A stretch of DNA of 64,000 bases, from the NCBI GenBank assembly GCA_027491295.1, contig JAIXWK010000003.1:248001-312000 (forward strand), given 5' to 3'. Source of the stretch: Microbacteriaceae bacterium. GTDB taxonomy: Bacteria > Actinomycetota > Actinomycetes > Actinomycetales > Microbacteriaceae. Both the position numbers and the translations under genes were made by a program. Each line of letters starts with the position of its first letter. Position 1 is the stretch's first letter. Under the pieces are notes generated by a model, which worked only from the letters and a program-made list of their open reading frames with translations, had not been told where the DNA came from and made no database searches. Of this stretch, positions 28,773 through 39,524 are shown piece by piece.

Positions 28773-29984
28773 TCAAGCCTGGGATTTTGATAGAAAATCC
28801 AGCACCAGCCCATCAACCAATAGGCGCCCTGAAAGCGTTGCCTTGATTTGGTCATTCGAAGCTAATTCCAAGAGCCCGGAGGCGATCGCATTCGCTACCA
28901 ACTCCGTGGGAACTCCAAGCTCCCTAAAAAGCGATCTTGGAACACCTTGGCTTGTGCGAAGCATGAGCAGAAGTCGCTCTTCCAATTGAGTTCTTTCATC
29001 AAGGTACTCAAAACCGGCAGCAGGGCTGCCTTTTTCCAAAGCGGCCGTGTAGGTCGCGGGGTGTTTTTGATTCCAGAACCTAGCCCCTGAAATATGTCCG
29101 TGAGCACCTGGGCCATACCCCCACCAGTCTTGCGATTGCCAGTAGGCCTGATTGTGAAGTGATGGATTACCCCAGTTCGAAACCTCGTAGTTCTTAAGTC
29201 CAGCTTTTCCAAGAAGCTCTTCGGTAAGCAAATACTTATCCGCGTTTAGGTCCTCATCGACCTCTGCTAGCTCCCCGCGGGCAATCTTCCGCGCAATGGC
29301 AGTTCCCTCTTCGATGATTAGCGAATAGGCGGAAACGTGCTCGACACCAAGCTCAATCGCCTGCTCCAAAGTCCGTCTCCAGCTCTCCAACGTCTCTCCG
29401 GGTGCGCCGTAGATCAAATCGACGCTGACTCTGAGTCCCAGCTCTCGAGCTTGCTTGACAGCCGCGATTACCTTGTCTTTGCTGTGAACTCGATCTAGAA
29501 CGTCCAGCACCTTCTGGTCAAACGATTGAACTCCCAGACTTATTCGATTCACGCCAGCGGCTTTGAGCTCTTCAAGCTTTAGGTGATCCAGCCCTTCAGG
29601 GTTTGCTTCCAAAGTGATCTCGATGCCATCGGTGAAGCCGAAATTATCTTCTAACGACTCAAGAATCTGTGAAATCTGGCTTGCCTCAAACATCGATGGC
29701 GTTCCGCCACCGAAGAAGACGGTGGTCAATTCTCTAGCGGGGATTGCCCACTGCGAGAGCAGTTGCTTACTGAGGTTCACCTCTTGAATCAGCGGGATAT
29801 GGAACTCGGCTTGCGATACACCGCGCAACTCTTTCGAGGTGTAGGTGTTGAAGTCGCAGTAACCACAGCGAACAGCGCAGAACGGGATGTGAACATAAGC
29901 GTGAAATGTTGCGCTTAGGTTTGGCGTCAGCTTGAGCTGATTGTCACCTGGCCAGCTAAGGCCCAACGGCAAGGACGCGGCCAA
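28773..29984 (-). CDS. hemW: Radical SAM heme chaperone HemW
   Basis: A 403-residue radical SAM protein. The 4Fe-4S motif is CAVRCGYC (Cys36, 40, 43), followed by FFGGGTPSMFEASQ and the HemN/HemW C-terminal domain. This group inserts heme into target proteins and is not a coproporphyrinogen oxidase, although often annotated so. It abuts lepA (no gap) and precedes hrcA, as in other actinobacteria. Confidence 0.93.
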   Translation of the reverse strand: MAASLPLGLSWPGDNQLKLTPNLSATFHAYVHIPFCAVRCGYCDFNTYTSKELRGVSQAEFHIPLIQEVNLSKQLLSQWAIPARELTTVFFGGGTPSMFEASQISQILESLEDNFGFTDGIEITLEANPEGLDHLKLEELKAAGVNRISLGVQSFDQKVLDVLDRVHSKDKVIAAVKQARELGLRVSVDLIYGAPGETLESWRRTLEQAIELGVEHVSAYSLIIEEGTAIARKIARGELAEVDEDLNADKYLLTEELLGKAGLKNYEVSNWGNPSLHNQAYWQSQDWWGYGPGAHGHISGARFWNQKHPATYTAALEKGSPAAGFEYLDERTQLEERLLLMLRTSQGVPRSLFRELGVPTELVANAIASGLLELASNDQIKATLSGRLLVDGLVLDFLSKSQA

Positions 29985-31838
29985 CTACTTCTTCTTGTCA
30001 GTCTTTGGCTCTTCGGTGGAAAGCGCAGAGATGAATGCTTCTTGAGGCACTTCAACGCGACCGACCATCTTCATGCGCTTCTTTCCCTCTTTTTGCTTCT
30101 CGAGGAGCTTGCGCTTTCTGGAAATGTCGCCACCGTAGCACTTTGCCAAAACATCCTTGCGGATAGCTCGAATGGTCTCTCTGGCAATGATTCGTGCTCC
30201 AACCGCGGCCTGAATCGGAACCTCAAACTGCTGCCTTGGGATTAGTTCGCGCAGCTTTGCAGCAATCCTGGTGCCGTGGGCATAGGCCTTGTCCTTATGA
30301 ACGATGGAGCTAAACGCGTCCACCTTTTCACCTTGGAGAAGGAGGTCAACTTTGACAAGGTCACCTTCTGCATAGCCATCTTCTTCGTAATCCAAAGATG
30401 CATAGCCCTGAGTCTTGCTCTTGAGCTGGTCAAAGAAGTCGAAGACGATTTCTGCCAGTGGCAACTTGTATCGCAGTTGAACGCGATCTTCACCCAGGTA
30501 CTGCATGTCGATCATGCTGCCGCGCTTGGTCTGGCAAAGCTCCATTATGGTGCCAACGTAATCCTTCGGGCTGAGGATGGTCGCCCTGACCATAGGTTCC
30601 TGCACCTCGCGAATCTTGCCCTCTGGATACTCGGAGGGGTTGGTCACTATGTGTTGACTGCCGTCGTCGACGGTGACCTTGTAAACCACTGAAGGGGATG
30701 TAGCGATAAGAGACAGGTTGAACTCGCGCTCCAAGCGCTCGGTGATGATTTCAAGGTGCAAAAGCCCCAGGAATCCGCAGCGGAATCCAAAGCCCAACGC
30801 AGCCGAAGTCTCGGGCTCATAAACCAAGGATGCGTCAGAGAGTCGAAGCTTGTCCAACGCTTCACGTAAGTTTGGGTAATCGCTGCCGTCGATTGGGTAG
30901 ATACCGGAGAAAACCATTGGCTTTGGTTCTGAGTAGCCCTTAAGCGCTTGGGTGGCTGGCTTGAGCTTTGTAGTGACGGTGTCACCTACCTTGGACTGAC
31001 GGACATCCTTCACACCGGTGATTAGGTAACCAACCTCGCCAACGGACAATCCCTGAGTTGATTCGGGCTCAGGGGCGATAACTCCGATTTCCAAAAGCTC
31101 GTGAACCGCCTTGGTCGACATCATCTGGATCTGCTCACGAGGATGCAGGGTTCCATCAATCATTCGAACATAGGTCACTACACCTCGGTATGAGTCGTAG
31201 ACCGAGTCAAAAATCATCGCTCTTGCAGGAGCGTTGGCATCCCCGACCGGAGCTGGAACAGTCCCGACAATCTTGTCCAAAAGCTCAGCTACACCGACTC
31301 CGGTTTTACCCGAGACTCTTAGGCAGTCCTCAGGGTTGCCACCGATCAAACTTGCCAACTCTTCGGCATACTTCTCTGGCTGGGCCGCTGGTAGGTCAAT
31401 CTTGTTCAATACCGGAATGATTTGTAGATCGTTTTCCATGGCGAGATAGAGATTCGCAAGTGTCTGAGCTTCAATCCCCTGAGCTGCGTCAACCAGCAAA
31501 ACTGCACCTTCGCAGGCTGCCAGTGAACGTGAAACTTCGTAGGTAAAGTCCACGTGTCCAGGGGTGTCGATCATATTCATGGCGTATGTCACGCCCTCAA
31601 ATTCCCAAGGCAAGCGTACGGCCTGGCTTTTGATTGTGATTCCACGCTCGCGCTCAATATCCATGCGGTCCAAATACTGAGCACGCATGTCGCGGTCGCT
31701 AACAATTCCAGTGAGCTGAAGCATGCGGTCGGCCAGAGTGGATTTACCGTGGTCAATGTGCGCAATGATGCAGAAATTGCGGATTTGGCTAGGGGCCGTT
31801 TGAGACGGTACAAGGGCCTTTAGGGCGCGTGGCGACAA
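29985..31838 (-). CDS. lepA: Elongation factor 4 (LepA)
   Basis: A 617-residue translational GTPase that binds ribosomes and aids initiation/back-translocation under stress. G1 is [10 protein letters not shown]3 is DTPGHVDF and G4 is NKIDLP; the specific C-terminal domain ([25 protein letters not shown]) is present. The start is TTG with AGAGG six bases upstream. It is the first gene of the long minus-strand run and is divergent from rpsT. Confidence 0.97.
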   Translation of the reverse strand: MSPRALKALVPSQTAPSQIRNFCIIAHIDHGKSTLADRMLQLTGIVSDRDMRAQYLDRMDIERERGITIKSQAVRLPWEFEGVTYAMNMIDTPGHVDFTYEVSRSLAACEGAVLLVDAAQGIEAQTLANLYLAMENDLQIIPVLNKIDLPAAQPEKYAEELASLIGGNPEDCLRVSGKTGVGVAELLDKIVGTVPAPVGDANAPARAMIFDSVYDSYRGVVTYVRMIDGTLHPREQIQMMSTKAVHELLEIGVIAPEPESTQGLSVGEVGYLITGVKDVRQSKVGDTVTTKLKPATQALKGYSEPKPMVFSGIYPIDGSDYPNLREALDKLRLSDASLVYEPETSAALGFGFRCGFLGLLHLEIITERLEREFNLSLIATSPSVVYKVTVDDGSQHIVTNPSEYPEGKIREVQEPMVRATILSPKDYVGTIMELCQTKRGSMIDMQYLGEDRVQLRYKLPLAEIVFDFFDQLKSKTQGYASLDYEEDGYAEGDLVKVDLLLQGEKVDAFSSIVHKDKAYAHGTRIAAKLRELIPRQQFEVPIQAAVGARIIARETIRAIRKDVLAKCYGGDISRKRKLLEKQKEGKKRMKMVGRVEVPQEAFISALSTEEPKTDKKK

Positions 31839-31886
31839 ACTAACCTCTGCTTTGGGAATCTGGATGTAGGTATTCTCGCATGGTGC

Positions 31887-31915
31887 TTGCCCTTATTGCA
31901 TCAAACTGATAGAGT
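31887..31915 (+). promoter_or_regulatory. rpsT promoter
   Basis: TTGCCC (31887-31892), a 17-base spacer and TAGAGT (31910-31915), about 58 bases before the rpsT ATG. It fits the SigA consensus well. The 135-base gap also carries the lepA upstream region on the other strand. Confidence 0.6.
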
Positions 31916-31973
31916 TTCCCCTTGTTCTGAGGTCATTCACCTCAACAAAAGTTTTCGCCTAAGAAAGTGAAAC

Positions 31974-32234
31974 ATGGCAAACATCAAGTCGAACATCAAG
32001 CGCATCGGAACCAACCGCAAGGCCGAGGCACGCAACAAGGCTGTCCGCTCCGAGCTAAAGACTGCAATTCGCGCAGTTCGTGAGGCTACCGAGGGTGGCG
32101 ACAAGACTGCTGCAGCAGCAGCTCTAGTGAACGCAACTCGCAAGCTAGACAAGGCTGTTTCAAAGGGTGTTGTTCACAAGAACCAGGCTGCTAACCGCAA
32201 GAGCGCTATCAGCAAGAAGGTTTCAGCTCTCTAA
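31974..32234 (+). CDS. rpsT: 30S ribosomal protein S20
   Basis: An 86-residue basic helical protein (start [20 protein letters not shown]) that binds 16S rRNA early in 30S assembly. Normal length, with lysine- and alanine-rich composition. It is a single-gene unit between its own promoter and a strong terminator, opposite lepA and convergent with holA. Confidence 0.98.
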   Translation: MANIKSNIKRIGTNRKAEARNKAVRSELKTAIRAVREATEGGDKTAAAAALVNATRKLDKAVSKGVVHKNQAANRKSAISKKVSAL

Positions 32235-32246
32235 AGAGTTTTTTGA

Positions 32247-32275
32247 AAAGACCGGGCTTCGGCCCGGTTTTTTTA
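32247..32275 (+). terminator. Intrinsic terminator of rpsT
   Basis: Stem ACCGGGC/GCCCGGT with a TTCG tetraloop (32251-32268) followed by seven T. A-rich bases lie on the other flank, so it may also work for holA, whose stop codon lies within the T-tract at 32273. Confidence 0.92.
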
Positions 32276-33226
32276 TTTCCGGGCCATAGCAAACAGCAGC
32301 TTCTCAATAGAGAAGCCGGGATCACGACTTGCACCTTTAACGTCGGCATCGGTTTGTGCAGCCAACTGAACCAGCTTGATAAGTTGCGACTCTTCCCAGC
32401 CCGACAATTCTCTTCTGGCCTTTTCAAGCTGCCACGGCTGCATCCCTAAGGCTCCGGGTGATGCGTTTCTGTCGTTGAATAACCGCGCAAGCTGTCGAAT
32501 CTTCATGGTGAGCGCAGCACTGAGTGCAACCGGGTCTATGCCGGTCGTAAAGCCGTGACGAAATAGTCGAATAGCCTCAGCCGCGTTGCCGCTTAGAGCG
32601 GCATCTGCAATCTTGAAGGCATTGGTTTCAACCCTGCCCTGGAATATCTGCTCGACAATCTCCAGGTTGATGGTTGCAGCTCCAGAAGTTGCCAACTGGG
32701 AGCATGCTCCACCAAGTTCGCCTAAGTCTTGGTTGAAGGCTGACAAAAGCGCTTTTAGGCCAGCAGCATCAATCTTCTTTCCCAAAGCTTGCAGTTCTGC
32801 TTTCACAAACTCAGCTTTTTCGGCATCTTTTTTGAGCTCCTCGCAGGAGACAACTAGAGACTTAGGCCCCAGGGCGGTTTTCACTTTTCCATTGTGACCA
32901 ACGGCATTTGGCAACCTGACAACAACGGTGCAGTTATCTACCGGTTCCGCCACCAACTGCGTCAAATCCTCCAATAGACCTTCGGAGGCAGTCTGAATTA
33001 TGACCAATCGTGGTTCGGCGAAAAGCGAAGGCGCTGCGACTGTGAAAAGCAGTCCCGGCGAATACTCCGACTCGGCGACTTCAGTGACTTCGAGATCGGG
33101 GTGCTGAGCCCTGAGCTTGGACTTGATGGAAGAGATTGCCCGAGATGCTAGATAGCTCTCGTTTCCAGTCACCAGAACAAGCGGAGCAGACTCTGCTTGA
33201 TTCCAATAGACCGTTTTCCCGCTCAC
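32273..33226 (-). CDS. holA: DNA polymerase III subunit delta
   Basis: A 317-residue clamp-loader subunit that opens the beta clamp. The N-terminal LVTGNESYLASRAISSIKSKL and the helical C-terminal third (LARLFNDRNASPGALGMQPWQLEKARREL) fit HolA. It is the last gene of the comEA-comEC-holA group (4-base overlap with comEC), a neighbourhood shared with other actinobacteria, where rpsT lies next to it. Confidence 0.93.
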   Translation of the reverse strand: MSGKTVYWNQAESAPLVLVTGNESYLASRAISSIKSKLRAQHPDLEVTEVAESEYSPGLLFTVAAPSLFAEPRLVIIQTASEGLLEDLTQLVAEPVDNCTVVVRLPNAVGHNGKVKTALGPKSLVVSCEELKKDAEKAEFVKAELQALGKKIDAAGLKALLSAFNQDLGELGGACSQLATSGAATINLEIVEQIFQGRVETNAFKIADAALSGNAAEAIRLFRHGFTTGIDPVALSAALTMKIRQLARLFNDRNASPGALGMQPWQLEKARRELSGWEESQLIKLVQLAAQTDADVKGASRDPGFSIEKLLFAMARK

Positions 33227-35079
33227 AGCGAAAGTTTACCTCCGGTAGAAGCAACCAGCCCTCCACCCTCGACCCTGATTGATATTGGGCCCTGTGAATC
33301 GGACCTCAGCACCTTCGCACCCAAGCCGTAAAGCAGCGACAGCGTCTTGGGTGAAGGATGTCCGTAGTCATTTCCCTGCCCCACGGAGAAGATCGCAACA
33401 TCTGGCTGAATCAATTCATGCAACTGATCCGACTGATCCTTGGACCCGTGATGCGCAACCTTGAGTACCAGTGGCTTCTCTCGCAGGACCCAAAGTTGGG
33501 GCCAAGAATGCCGCAACAACCTCTGCTGACCAGGCTCCCCTAAATCGCCAAGCGTTAGAACACTGAATTCTTGAAGGTCAAAAGTCATCACGACCGATGC
33601 GTTATTTGAATCCTCAGCCTCAAGGGCATTGGATGTCGGGCTTAGAACCGACCACTGCATTCCCCCAAGCTCACCTGTCATTCCTCGATGCCCAATCTGA
33701 ACTGAATCCGCTGACCTTGATAACACCTCAGACACCAAACTCACTAGCGGCCGGTCATCTTTGAAGCCTGAAATCAGAACCAGGCCTGCAGTTCTGTTTC
33801 GCATTGCACCCGCTATTCCGCCAATGTGATCTGCATCAAAGTGAGTTAGCACCAAGAGATCAATCCTTGCGATTCCAAGGCTCTTTAAGCAATTGTCGAT
33901 GGGCTCATCTTCGCGGCCGACGTCGATTAGTGCGATTTGTCCTTGGCTACGAATCAGGAGCGCATCGCCCTGACCGACGTCGCAATTTAGAACCTGCCAG
34001 CCCTGATGGAATGATGACTGTCGATTTATGTCTGTTACAACCCATGCAATCGGTATCACAAAAACGGAAACAAAGATTGCGCCGAGAAGGCGCATATGGG
34101 GTTGTTTTGAGATTGCAAGCATGGTCAATCCCAAAACCAACAGCACGCTAAACCACACGCCGGTGGGTCCTGGCAACATTGGCACTCGAGTAAGCGGTAG
34201 TTGACTTAGGTGGTTTGCAACAACCTCAATCCACCAGGTTCCAAATGATGCAATCAGGGACAAGAGCTTTGCGAGTGGTGGGAAGAACGCGGCCGCCAAC
34301 ACCGCGAGAATTCCTAAAACAGTCACTGGCGCGACAACCAACTCCACGGCCAGATTTGCAAGCACTGAATAGAGCGGAATTGAAGGCTGAAGGATTAGTA
34401 GAACCGGCAAGGTATACAACTGAGCCGCTATAGAGGCCGATATTCCTATCGACAACCAAGTCCCAAGTCTGGGCTCAAGCCATTCATGCAGGCGGCCTGC
34501 AAGAAGCAGCAACCCTAAAGTCGCAAACGCCGAGAGCGCGAAACCGATGTCTACCGCAAGCCCTGGGTCAATAAGCAATAGAAGCAAGACTGCCCACGAA
34601 AGTGGCATCAACGGATGAACTTTTCGTCCAAGCCACCAACCCGCTAACACAAAAGCCGCCATGGCTCCGGCTCTTAGAACACTGGATTCAGGGCCAACTA
34701 AAACTATGTAGCAAGCAATAGCTATATAAGAAAGTGCGAATCTCCAGGATCTGCCAAAACCCAGCATTGATGCGGTAAGAAAAACAGCAGCCGCAACAAT
34801 CGCAAGGTTTGCTCCACTTACCGCAACCAGGTGAGTAAGGGAAAGCTCCTTCATGTTTTCAGCCAATGCTTCGCTGATCAAGCCACGCTCACCAATAGCT
34901 AGTCCACCAACTAAGCCAGCGCTGTCCTGAGTTACTCCGGAGAGATTGAACAGGAAATTGGCTCGAAGCTCTTCAACAGCGTCAAACTTAGGAAAGCTCA
35001 CCTTCAGGCTGGATTCCAGGCCCTCTTTTGCCGTAACCCAGATATAGAGCCAAGTGAGCCCAGCTAGGAATGGGATCAC
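33223..35079 (-). CDS. comEC: ComEC/Rec2 DNA uptake channel
   Basis: A 618-residue membrane protein with an N-terminal ComEC competence domain (ELSLTHLVAVSGANLAIV), several transmembrane helices, and a C-terminal metallo-beta-lactamase domain (LTHFDADHIGG, later KVAHHGSKDQSDQLH) likely acting as a nuclease on incoming DNA. It lacks the long N-terminal OB part seen in some ComEC proteins. It overlaps comEA by four bases. It argues for natural transformation ability if pilus genes exist elsewhere. Confidence 0.93.
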   Translation of the reverse strand: MIPFLAGLTWLYIWVTAKEGLESSLKVSFPKFDAVEELRANFLFNLSGVTQDSAGLVGGLAIGERGLISEALAENMKELSLTHLVAVSGANLAIVAAAVFLTASMLGFGRSWRFALSYIAIACYIVLVGPESSVLRAGAMAAFVLAGWWLGRKVHPLMPLSWAVLLLLLIDPGLAVDIGFALSAFATLGLLLLAGRLHEWLEPRLGTWLSIGISASIAAQLYTLPVLLILQPSIPLYSVLANLAVELVVAPVTVLGILAVLAAAFFPPLAKLLSLIASFGTWWIEVVANHLSQLPLTRVPMLPGPTGVWFSVLLVLGLTMLAISKQPHMRLLGAIFVSVFVIPIAWVVTDINRQSSFHQGWQVLNCDVGQGDALLIRSQGQIALIDVGREDEPIDNCLKSLGIARIDLLVLTHFDADHIGGIAGAMRNRTAGLVLISGFKDDRPLVSLVSEVLSRSADSVQIGHRGMTGELGGMQWSVLSPTSNALEAEDSNNASVVMTFDLQEFSVLTLGDLGEPGQQRLLRHSWPQLWVLREKPLVLKVAHHGSKDQSDQLHELIQPDVAIFSVGQGNDYGHPSPKTLSLLYGLGAKVLRSDSQGPISIRVEGGGLVASTGGKLSL

Positions 35080-35657
35080 AACGTCAAGTCTTTAGAGATC
35101 TTCGCGTATAGCTTGTCGCCGATTCCTGAGACATCTTTTAGCTGGGTCAAATCAGAGAATGAGCCAATTGACTCGCGGTGTTCAATGATTCGTGAGGCCA
35201 TCGCAGGACCTACTCCTGGCAATGACTCGAGCTGCTCCAGAGTCGCGTTATTGAGAGAGATGAACTGTGAATTGGTCCCGCCTGAACTCACCTGTGATTT
35301 GTCCAGAACGACAATCTGCTCGCCATCAGAGACCATTCGAGCCAGGTTCACACTCTGCTCAAATGCTGAGGAGGTCATGCCGCCCGCCAGCTCAATGGCG
35401 TCTTCAACCCTTGATCCAACCTCCACCGCATAAAGTCCGGGCTTTTTGACCTCACCAGCGACGTGCACAAATATTTGACTGCCTACTTGGCTTGATTCCG
35501 ATGCGATGTCACCGACATAACTTAGATCTAGCTTGTTGGCCTGGTTTTCGGAACTAAAGGATGTGCCAAGCAAATAGAGAACAGCCACAGCCAATGCGCC
35601 AACCACAACTTTTTGGCTTAGCGATAAAGCGGTTAGCCAGTTCATAACTTTCTGCAT
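35076..35657 (-). CDS. comEA: ComEA DNA-binding protein
   Basis: A 193-residue membrane-anchored protein: one N-terminal membrane helix (about 15-32), a SLBB domain (VHVAGEVKKPGLYAVEVGSR) and a C-terminal helix-hairpin-helix pair (LESLPGVGPAMASRIIEHR, then LKDVSGIGDKLYAKI) that binds double-stranded DNA at the cell surface and passes it to ComEC. Complete and of normal size. Confidence 0.94.
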   Translation of the reverse strand: MQKVMNWLTALSLSQKVVVGALAVAVLYLLGTSFSSENQANKLDLSYVGDIASESSQVGSQIFVHVAGEVKKPGLYAVEVGSRVEDAIELAGGMTSSAFEQSVNLARMVSDGEQIVVLDKSQVSSGGTNSQFISLNNATLEQLESLPGVGPAMASRIIEHRESIGSFSDLTQLKDVSGIGDKLYAKISKDLTL

Positions 35658-35683
35658 GCAGCAAGGATGAAGTTAGGTTCAAT

Positions 35684-35698
35684 GAGCCCAGTGGGCTC
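35684..35698 (-). terminator. Hairpin between leuS and comEA
   Basis: GAGCCC-ACT-GGGCTC, a perfect 6-bp stem in the 64-base gap after leuS. The downstream bases (ATTGAACCTAAC) are only weakly U-rich, so termination would be partial; it may separate leuS from the com genes. Confidence 0.4.
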
Positions 35699-35721
35699 TG
35701 TCCCAATCGGTGGAAAAGTAG

Positions 35722-38199
35722 TTACTTGGTGGCGATGTTCACAAGTTTTGGAGCGCGAACAATCACTTGAGCGAGCTCTTTATCGCCGATAGCTCGCTTT
35801 ACAGCCTCAGAGTTCAAGGCAAGTTCCCTTAGGTCTTGCTCTGAAATGTTTGAGGGCACCTCAAAACGGTCTCGAAGCTTTCCGTCGACCTGCGCAATTG
35901 CAACGACTGAATCCTCAACCAAAAGCGAAAGATCAGCTTCTCTAAACTGCGCGAGAGCAACACAAGGCTGGTGTCCCAGTAGCGACCACATGTCTTCAGA
36001 AGCGTAAGGTGCAAATAGTGACAGTGCCTTGGCTAGCTCTTCTGCGCCTTCACGGACCGCTGGATCCTTAGGTCCGCATCCCGAGTCAATCGCCTTTCGA
36101 AGCGCGTTGGTTAGCTCCATAGCTTTGGCGACGCCGACGTTGAACTTGAACGACTCGATAGCTTCTTTGAATCCTGCTAGGAATGTGTGGGTGGCTTTGC
36201 GCACCGTTGCATCGCCAGTGGTGACATCTATTCCGGAATCGGAATCTACATCCTGGGCAATTCTCCACGCTCGGGCAAGGAACTTAGAGCTTGCGCCAGG
36301 CGATACGTCGGCCCAGTCGATGTCGTCCTCTGGTGGGCCAGCGAACGCCATGGTTAGACGAATGGCATCAACACCGTGCTCATCCAGCTGCTCGGAGAGC
36401 CTTACAAGGTTTCCGCGCGACTTACTCATTGCCGAGCCGTTCATCAAGACCATGCCCTGGTTTAGCAATCTGGTGAATGGTTCTTCGAAATCGATCAGCC
36501 CGATATCGTGCAGCACCTTGGTGAAAAAACGAGCGTAAAGCAGGTGCAGAATCGCGTGAGTTACACCACCAACATATTGGTCAACCGGTGCCCAATCTTT
36601 GGCAGCTTGAGGGTCAAATGCAAACTCTTCGCTGGTTGGGTTTAGGTAGCGCAGGAAATACCAGGAGCTATCTACGAAGGTGTCCATGGTGTCGGAGTCG
36701 CGCCTGGCTGGCTTGCCACACTTAGGGCAGGAAACATTCACCCAGTCGCTTGCGGCACCAAGTGGTGAGGTGCCCTTCGGTGATAGGTCCAATCCAGCGC
36801 TATCCGGAAGTTCAACCGGTAGCTGATCCTGAGGAACCGGAACCTCACCGCAGGACTCACAGTGAATAATCGGGATTGGGGTGCCCCAGTAGCGCTGACG
36901 AGAGATCAGCCAATCGCGAAGCCGGAAGTTCTTGGCCCCATTGCCAACCTTGCGCTCTTCGATGATCTCGATTGCCTTAGCGATGGCAGCTTTTTTAGAT
37001 AAGCCATTTAGTTCGCCGGAATTGATTATCACTCCGTCGCCAGATGTTGCAACTCGGGATACCGACGGTAGTTCATCGCCGGTATCGACCACGTCAATCA
37101 CCGGAAGATCTAGTGCGTTGGCAAACGCCATGTCTCGATCATCGTGTGCAGGAACCGCCATGATGGCTCCGGTTCCGTAATCTGCCAGAACATAGTCCGA
37201 TGCCCAGATTGGAATTCGAGCACCGCTGAGTGGATTGATCGCGAAGCGGTCCAAGAAGACCCCGGTCTTCTCGCGATCGGTGGACAAACGCTCGATGTCA
37301 TTGGACTGCTTGACGTTATCCAGGTATGCCTGAAACTGCATCCGGGTGGCAGGTTCTGCCATGGAAGCCAGTTCGGCAGCCAAATTACTGTCGGCTGCAA
37401 CGACCATAAATGTTGCACCGTAAAGCGTGTCTGGACGGGTGGTAAAGACGCTTAGGCGCTCTTCGCGACCTTCGATCTCAAAGTCAACATTGGCACCCTG
37501 TGATCTTCCGATCCAGTTGCGCTGCATGGTCAGCACCTTGGCTGGCCAGTTTCCCTCGAGAGTGTCTAGGTCATCCAGTAGGCGATCTGCGTAATCGGTT
37601 ACCTTGAAGTACCACTGGGTAAGAGCTTTTTTGGTGACCTGAGAGTCGCAGCGCTCACAAAGCCCCTGCACAACCTGCTCATTTGCCAATACGGTTTGGC
37701 AACTTGGACACCAGTTCACATTTGAGTTCTTGCGATAGGCAAGCCCACGCTTATAAAACTCTAGAAACAGCCACTGGTTCCAACGGTAGTAGAGCGGATC
37801 GCAAGTTTGTAGCACTCGATCCCAGTCGAAGCTGGATGCATAGCGACGCATCGAAGACTTTTGCTGATCGATGTTTTCGTAGGTCCACTTGCGAGGATCT
37901 AGGCCACGCTTGATTGCCGCGTTCTCGGCAGGAAGTCCAAAGGCATCCCAACCAATTGGGTGCATCACGTTAAAGCCCTTTTGTGCCCAGTAGCGAGCAA
38001 CCACATCGCCCAGTGCATAAGCCTCGGCGTGACCCATGTGAAGGTCGCCCGATGGGTATGGAAACATGTCAAGGACGTACTTCTTTGGACGCGCATCATC
38101 AGGGCTGGCAGAGTTGAATGGCTTTTGCTCATCCCAAACTGGAAGCCACTTATCTTGAATGGCGTGGAAGTTGTACTCAGTGCTCAATGAAAACCTCAA
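35722..38199 (-). CDS. leuS: Leucyl-tRNA synthetase
   Basis: An 825-residue class I synthetase. The HIGH-type motif is [15 protein letters not shown] and the KMSKS-type motif is [10 protein letters not shown]. The CP1 editing domain (around [16 protein letters not shown]) and a zinc-like CPSC/CERC pair are present. It lies 18 bases after pabB, with no T-box or leader between them, so its control is probably through the pabB transcript. Confidence 0.97.
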   Translation of the reverse strand: MRFSLSTEYNFHAIQDKWLPVWDEQKPFNSASPDDARPKKYVLDMFPYPSGDLHMGHAEAYALGDVVARYWAQKGFNVMHPIGWDAFGLPAENAAIKRGLDPRKWTYENIDQQKSSMRRYASSFDWDRVLQTCDPLYYRWNQWLFLEFYKRGLAYRKNSNVNWCPSCQTVLANEQVVQGLCERCDSQVTKKALTQWYFKVTDYADRLLDDLDTLEGNWPAKVLTMQRNWIGRSQGANVDFEIEGREERLSVFTTRPDTLYGATFMVVAADSNLAAELASMAEPATRMQFQAYLDNVKQSNDIERLSTDREKTGVFLDRFAINPLSGARIPIWASDYVLADYGTGAIMAVPAHDDRDMAFANALDLPVIDVVDTGDELPSVSRVATSGDGVIINSGELNGLSKKAAIAKAIEIIEERKVGNGAKNFRLRDWLISRQRYWGTPIPIIHCESCGEVPVPQDQLPVELPDSAGLDLSPKGTSPLGAASDWVNVSCPKCGKPARRDSDTMDTFVDSSWYFLRYLNPTSEEFAFDPQAAKDWAPVDQYVGGVTHAILHLLYARFFTKVLHDIGLIDFEEPFTRLLNQGMVLMNGSAMSKSRGNLVRLSEQLDEHGVDAIRLTMAFAGPPEDDIDWADVSPGASSKFLARAWRIAQDVDSDSGIDVTTGDATVRKATHTFLAGFKEAIESFKFNVGVAKAMELTNALRKAIDSGCGPKDPAVREGAEELAKALSLFAPYASEDMWSLLGHQPCVALAQFREADLSLLVEDSVVAIAQVDGKLRDRFEVPSNISEQDLRELALNSEAVKRAIGDKELAQVIVRAPKLVNIATK

Positions 38200-38217
38200 A
38201 ACATCTAGGGTAGAAGG

Positions 38218-39492
38218 TTACCAACGCACGGCGGCAGAAAGGGCACTAACCAGTGCTTGAGCCTTGATTTGTATCTCCTGGTGTTCCGCCTCGGGCTCTG
38301 AACCGGAGGTGATTCCGCCGCCGATTCCGATTGTGACCCTCCCAGACTCAAATACCGCGGTCCTTATAACCATGCCCAAATCCAAGTTGCCATTGCCGCC
38401 AACCCAGCCAAGAGCTCCCGAGTATTCCCCGCGCTCTGATTCCTCTAGGTCGGAGATGATCTCCATGGCCCTAAGTTTTGGCGCTCCGGTCATAGAGCCG
38501 CCAGGGAAAAGCGCAGCGATTGCCTGAGAGGTGCTGACGCCCTCGCGAAGCTTCCCGCTGACATCGGAGACCAGTTGGTGAACCGTCGAATAGCTTTTTA
38601 CCTTTAGTAGATCGCTAACCAGGATCGACTCTGGTGTGCAGATTACCGATAGGTCATTGCGAACCAGATCTACAATCATCAGGTTCTCAGCGCGTTCCTT
38701 ATCGCTCTCACTCAGCTCTGCGGCTAATTGTGCATCTAAATCTTTATCCTCAGATCTCGGCCTGGTTCCCTTGATCGGACTCGAGGTTGCGGTCTGAGCG
38801 TCGATAGCTAAAAAGCGCTCTGGAGAGATGCTGACGAAAGATTTGCGGCCAACCCGAATAAAGGATGCGTAGGGAGCGGGGTTTTGCCGGCGCAGTCTTA
38901 GGAAATAGGACAGCTCATCGCCGAGGTATTCACCAACCAACCGGGTGGTTAGGCAGAGTTGATAAACATCACCCTTTGAGATGTGCTCCTTGGCGACTTC
39001 AATCTTTTGCTGATACTGGTCTTTGCTGTCTTCGCAAATCAACTCTGTGCTGGTGGCGGCCTGGTTATGAAGGGTGTAACTCGCAGAATCGCCGCCGATT
39101 AGGGCGAGCCGCAATAGCGCTGCATGGTGCCACTGGTCGAAATCGGCCCTGGTTTCAAAGCGGCCAATAAAGTACAAACGCTTTTTGGTGTGATCGTAGA
39201 CAAAAGCTCGGTCAACCTTGAGCCAATCCCCCGAGCCAGAAAACTCTTCAGCGTCCGAATAATGCATTACTCCGACCAGCATTGGTCGGAATGAAAAGGG
39301 AAGTTCTAGATCGTCAAAACTTTCGTCCAGATCTATTTCTTGGCTTGGATACCCAATACCCATTATCGAGAACGGCGAGGTTGGGTGATGCTGCCTATCT
39401 AGCCAGAAAGCATTTGGTTGGTGGGCAAAAACTGAGCAAAAAATATCTTGAGCTGAGGTCCAAGATTGCAAAGATTCGCAATACAGCGGCAT
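38218..39492 (-). CDS. pabB: Aminodeoxychorismate synthase component I (chorismate-binding)
   Basis: A protein of about 424 residues of the anthranilate synthase I/PabB family, forming 4-amino-4-deoxychorismate for folate. It shows SPIKGTRPRSEDKD, ENLMIVDLVRNDLS and the FPGGSMTGAPKLRAMEIIS motif. Assignment to PabB rather than TrpE or MenF rests on the divergent pabC neighbour. The track start (GTG at 39510) is less likely than the ATG at 39492, which has GGAGG four bases upstream. Confidence 0.86.
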   Translation of the reverse strand: MPLYCESLQSWTSAQDIFCSVFAHQPNAFWLDRQHHPTSPFSIMGIGYPSQEIDLDESFDDLELPFSFRPMLVGVMHYSDAEEFSGSGDWLKVDRAFVYDHTKKRLYFIGRFETRADFDQWHHAALLRLALIGGDSASYTLHNQAATSTELICEDSKDQYQQKIEVAKEHISKGDVYQLCLTTRLVGEYLGDELSYFLRLRRQNPAPYASFIRVGRKSFVSISPERFLAIDAQTATSSPIKGTRPRSEDKDLDAQLAAELSESDKERAENLMIVDLVRNDLSVICTPESILVSDLLKVKSYSTVHQLVSDVSGKLREGVSTSQAIAALFPGGSMTGAPKLRAMEIISDLEESERGEYSGALGWVGGNGNLDLGMVIRTAVFESGRVTIGIGGGITSGSEPEAEHQEIQIKAQALVSALSAAVRW

Positions 39493-39511
39493 TGGACCTC
39501 CTTCAGGCACC

Positions 39512-39518
39512 TAATCTA
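39512..39518. promoter_or_regulatory. Overlapping divergent -10 elements of pabB and pabC
   Basis: The seven bases TAATCTA hold a plus-strand -10 (TAATCT, 39512-39517) ending seven bases before the pabC ATG, and a minus-strand -10 (TAGATT, 39518-39513) about 20 bases before the pabB ATG. The whole divergent gap is only 32 bases. -35 boxes are not convincing. Confidence 0.45.
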
Positions 39519-39524
39519 GTTCAG

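Noticed and set aside
39282-39524. N-terminal extension of pabC in the ORF track
   Set aside because: Lies antisense within pabB; the homologous part of the protein starts at the ATG at 39525.
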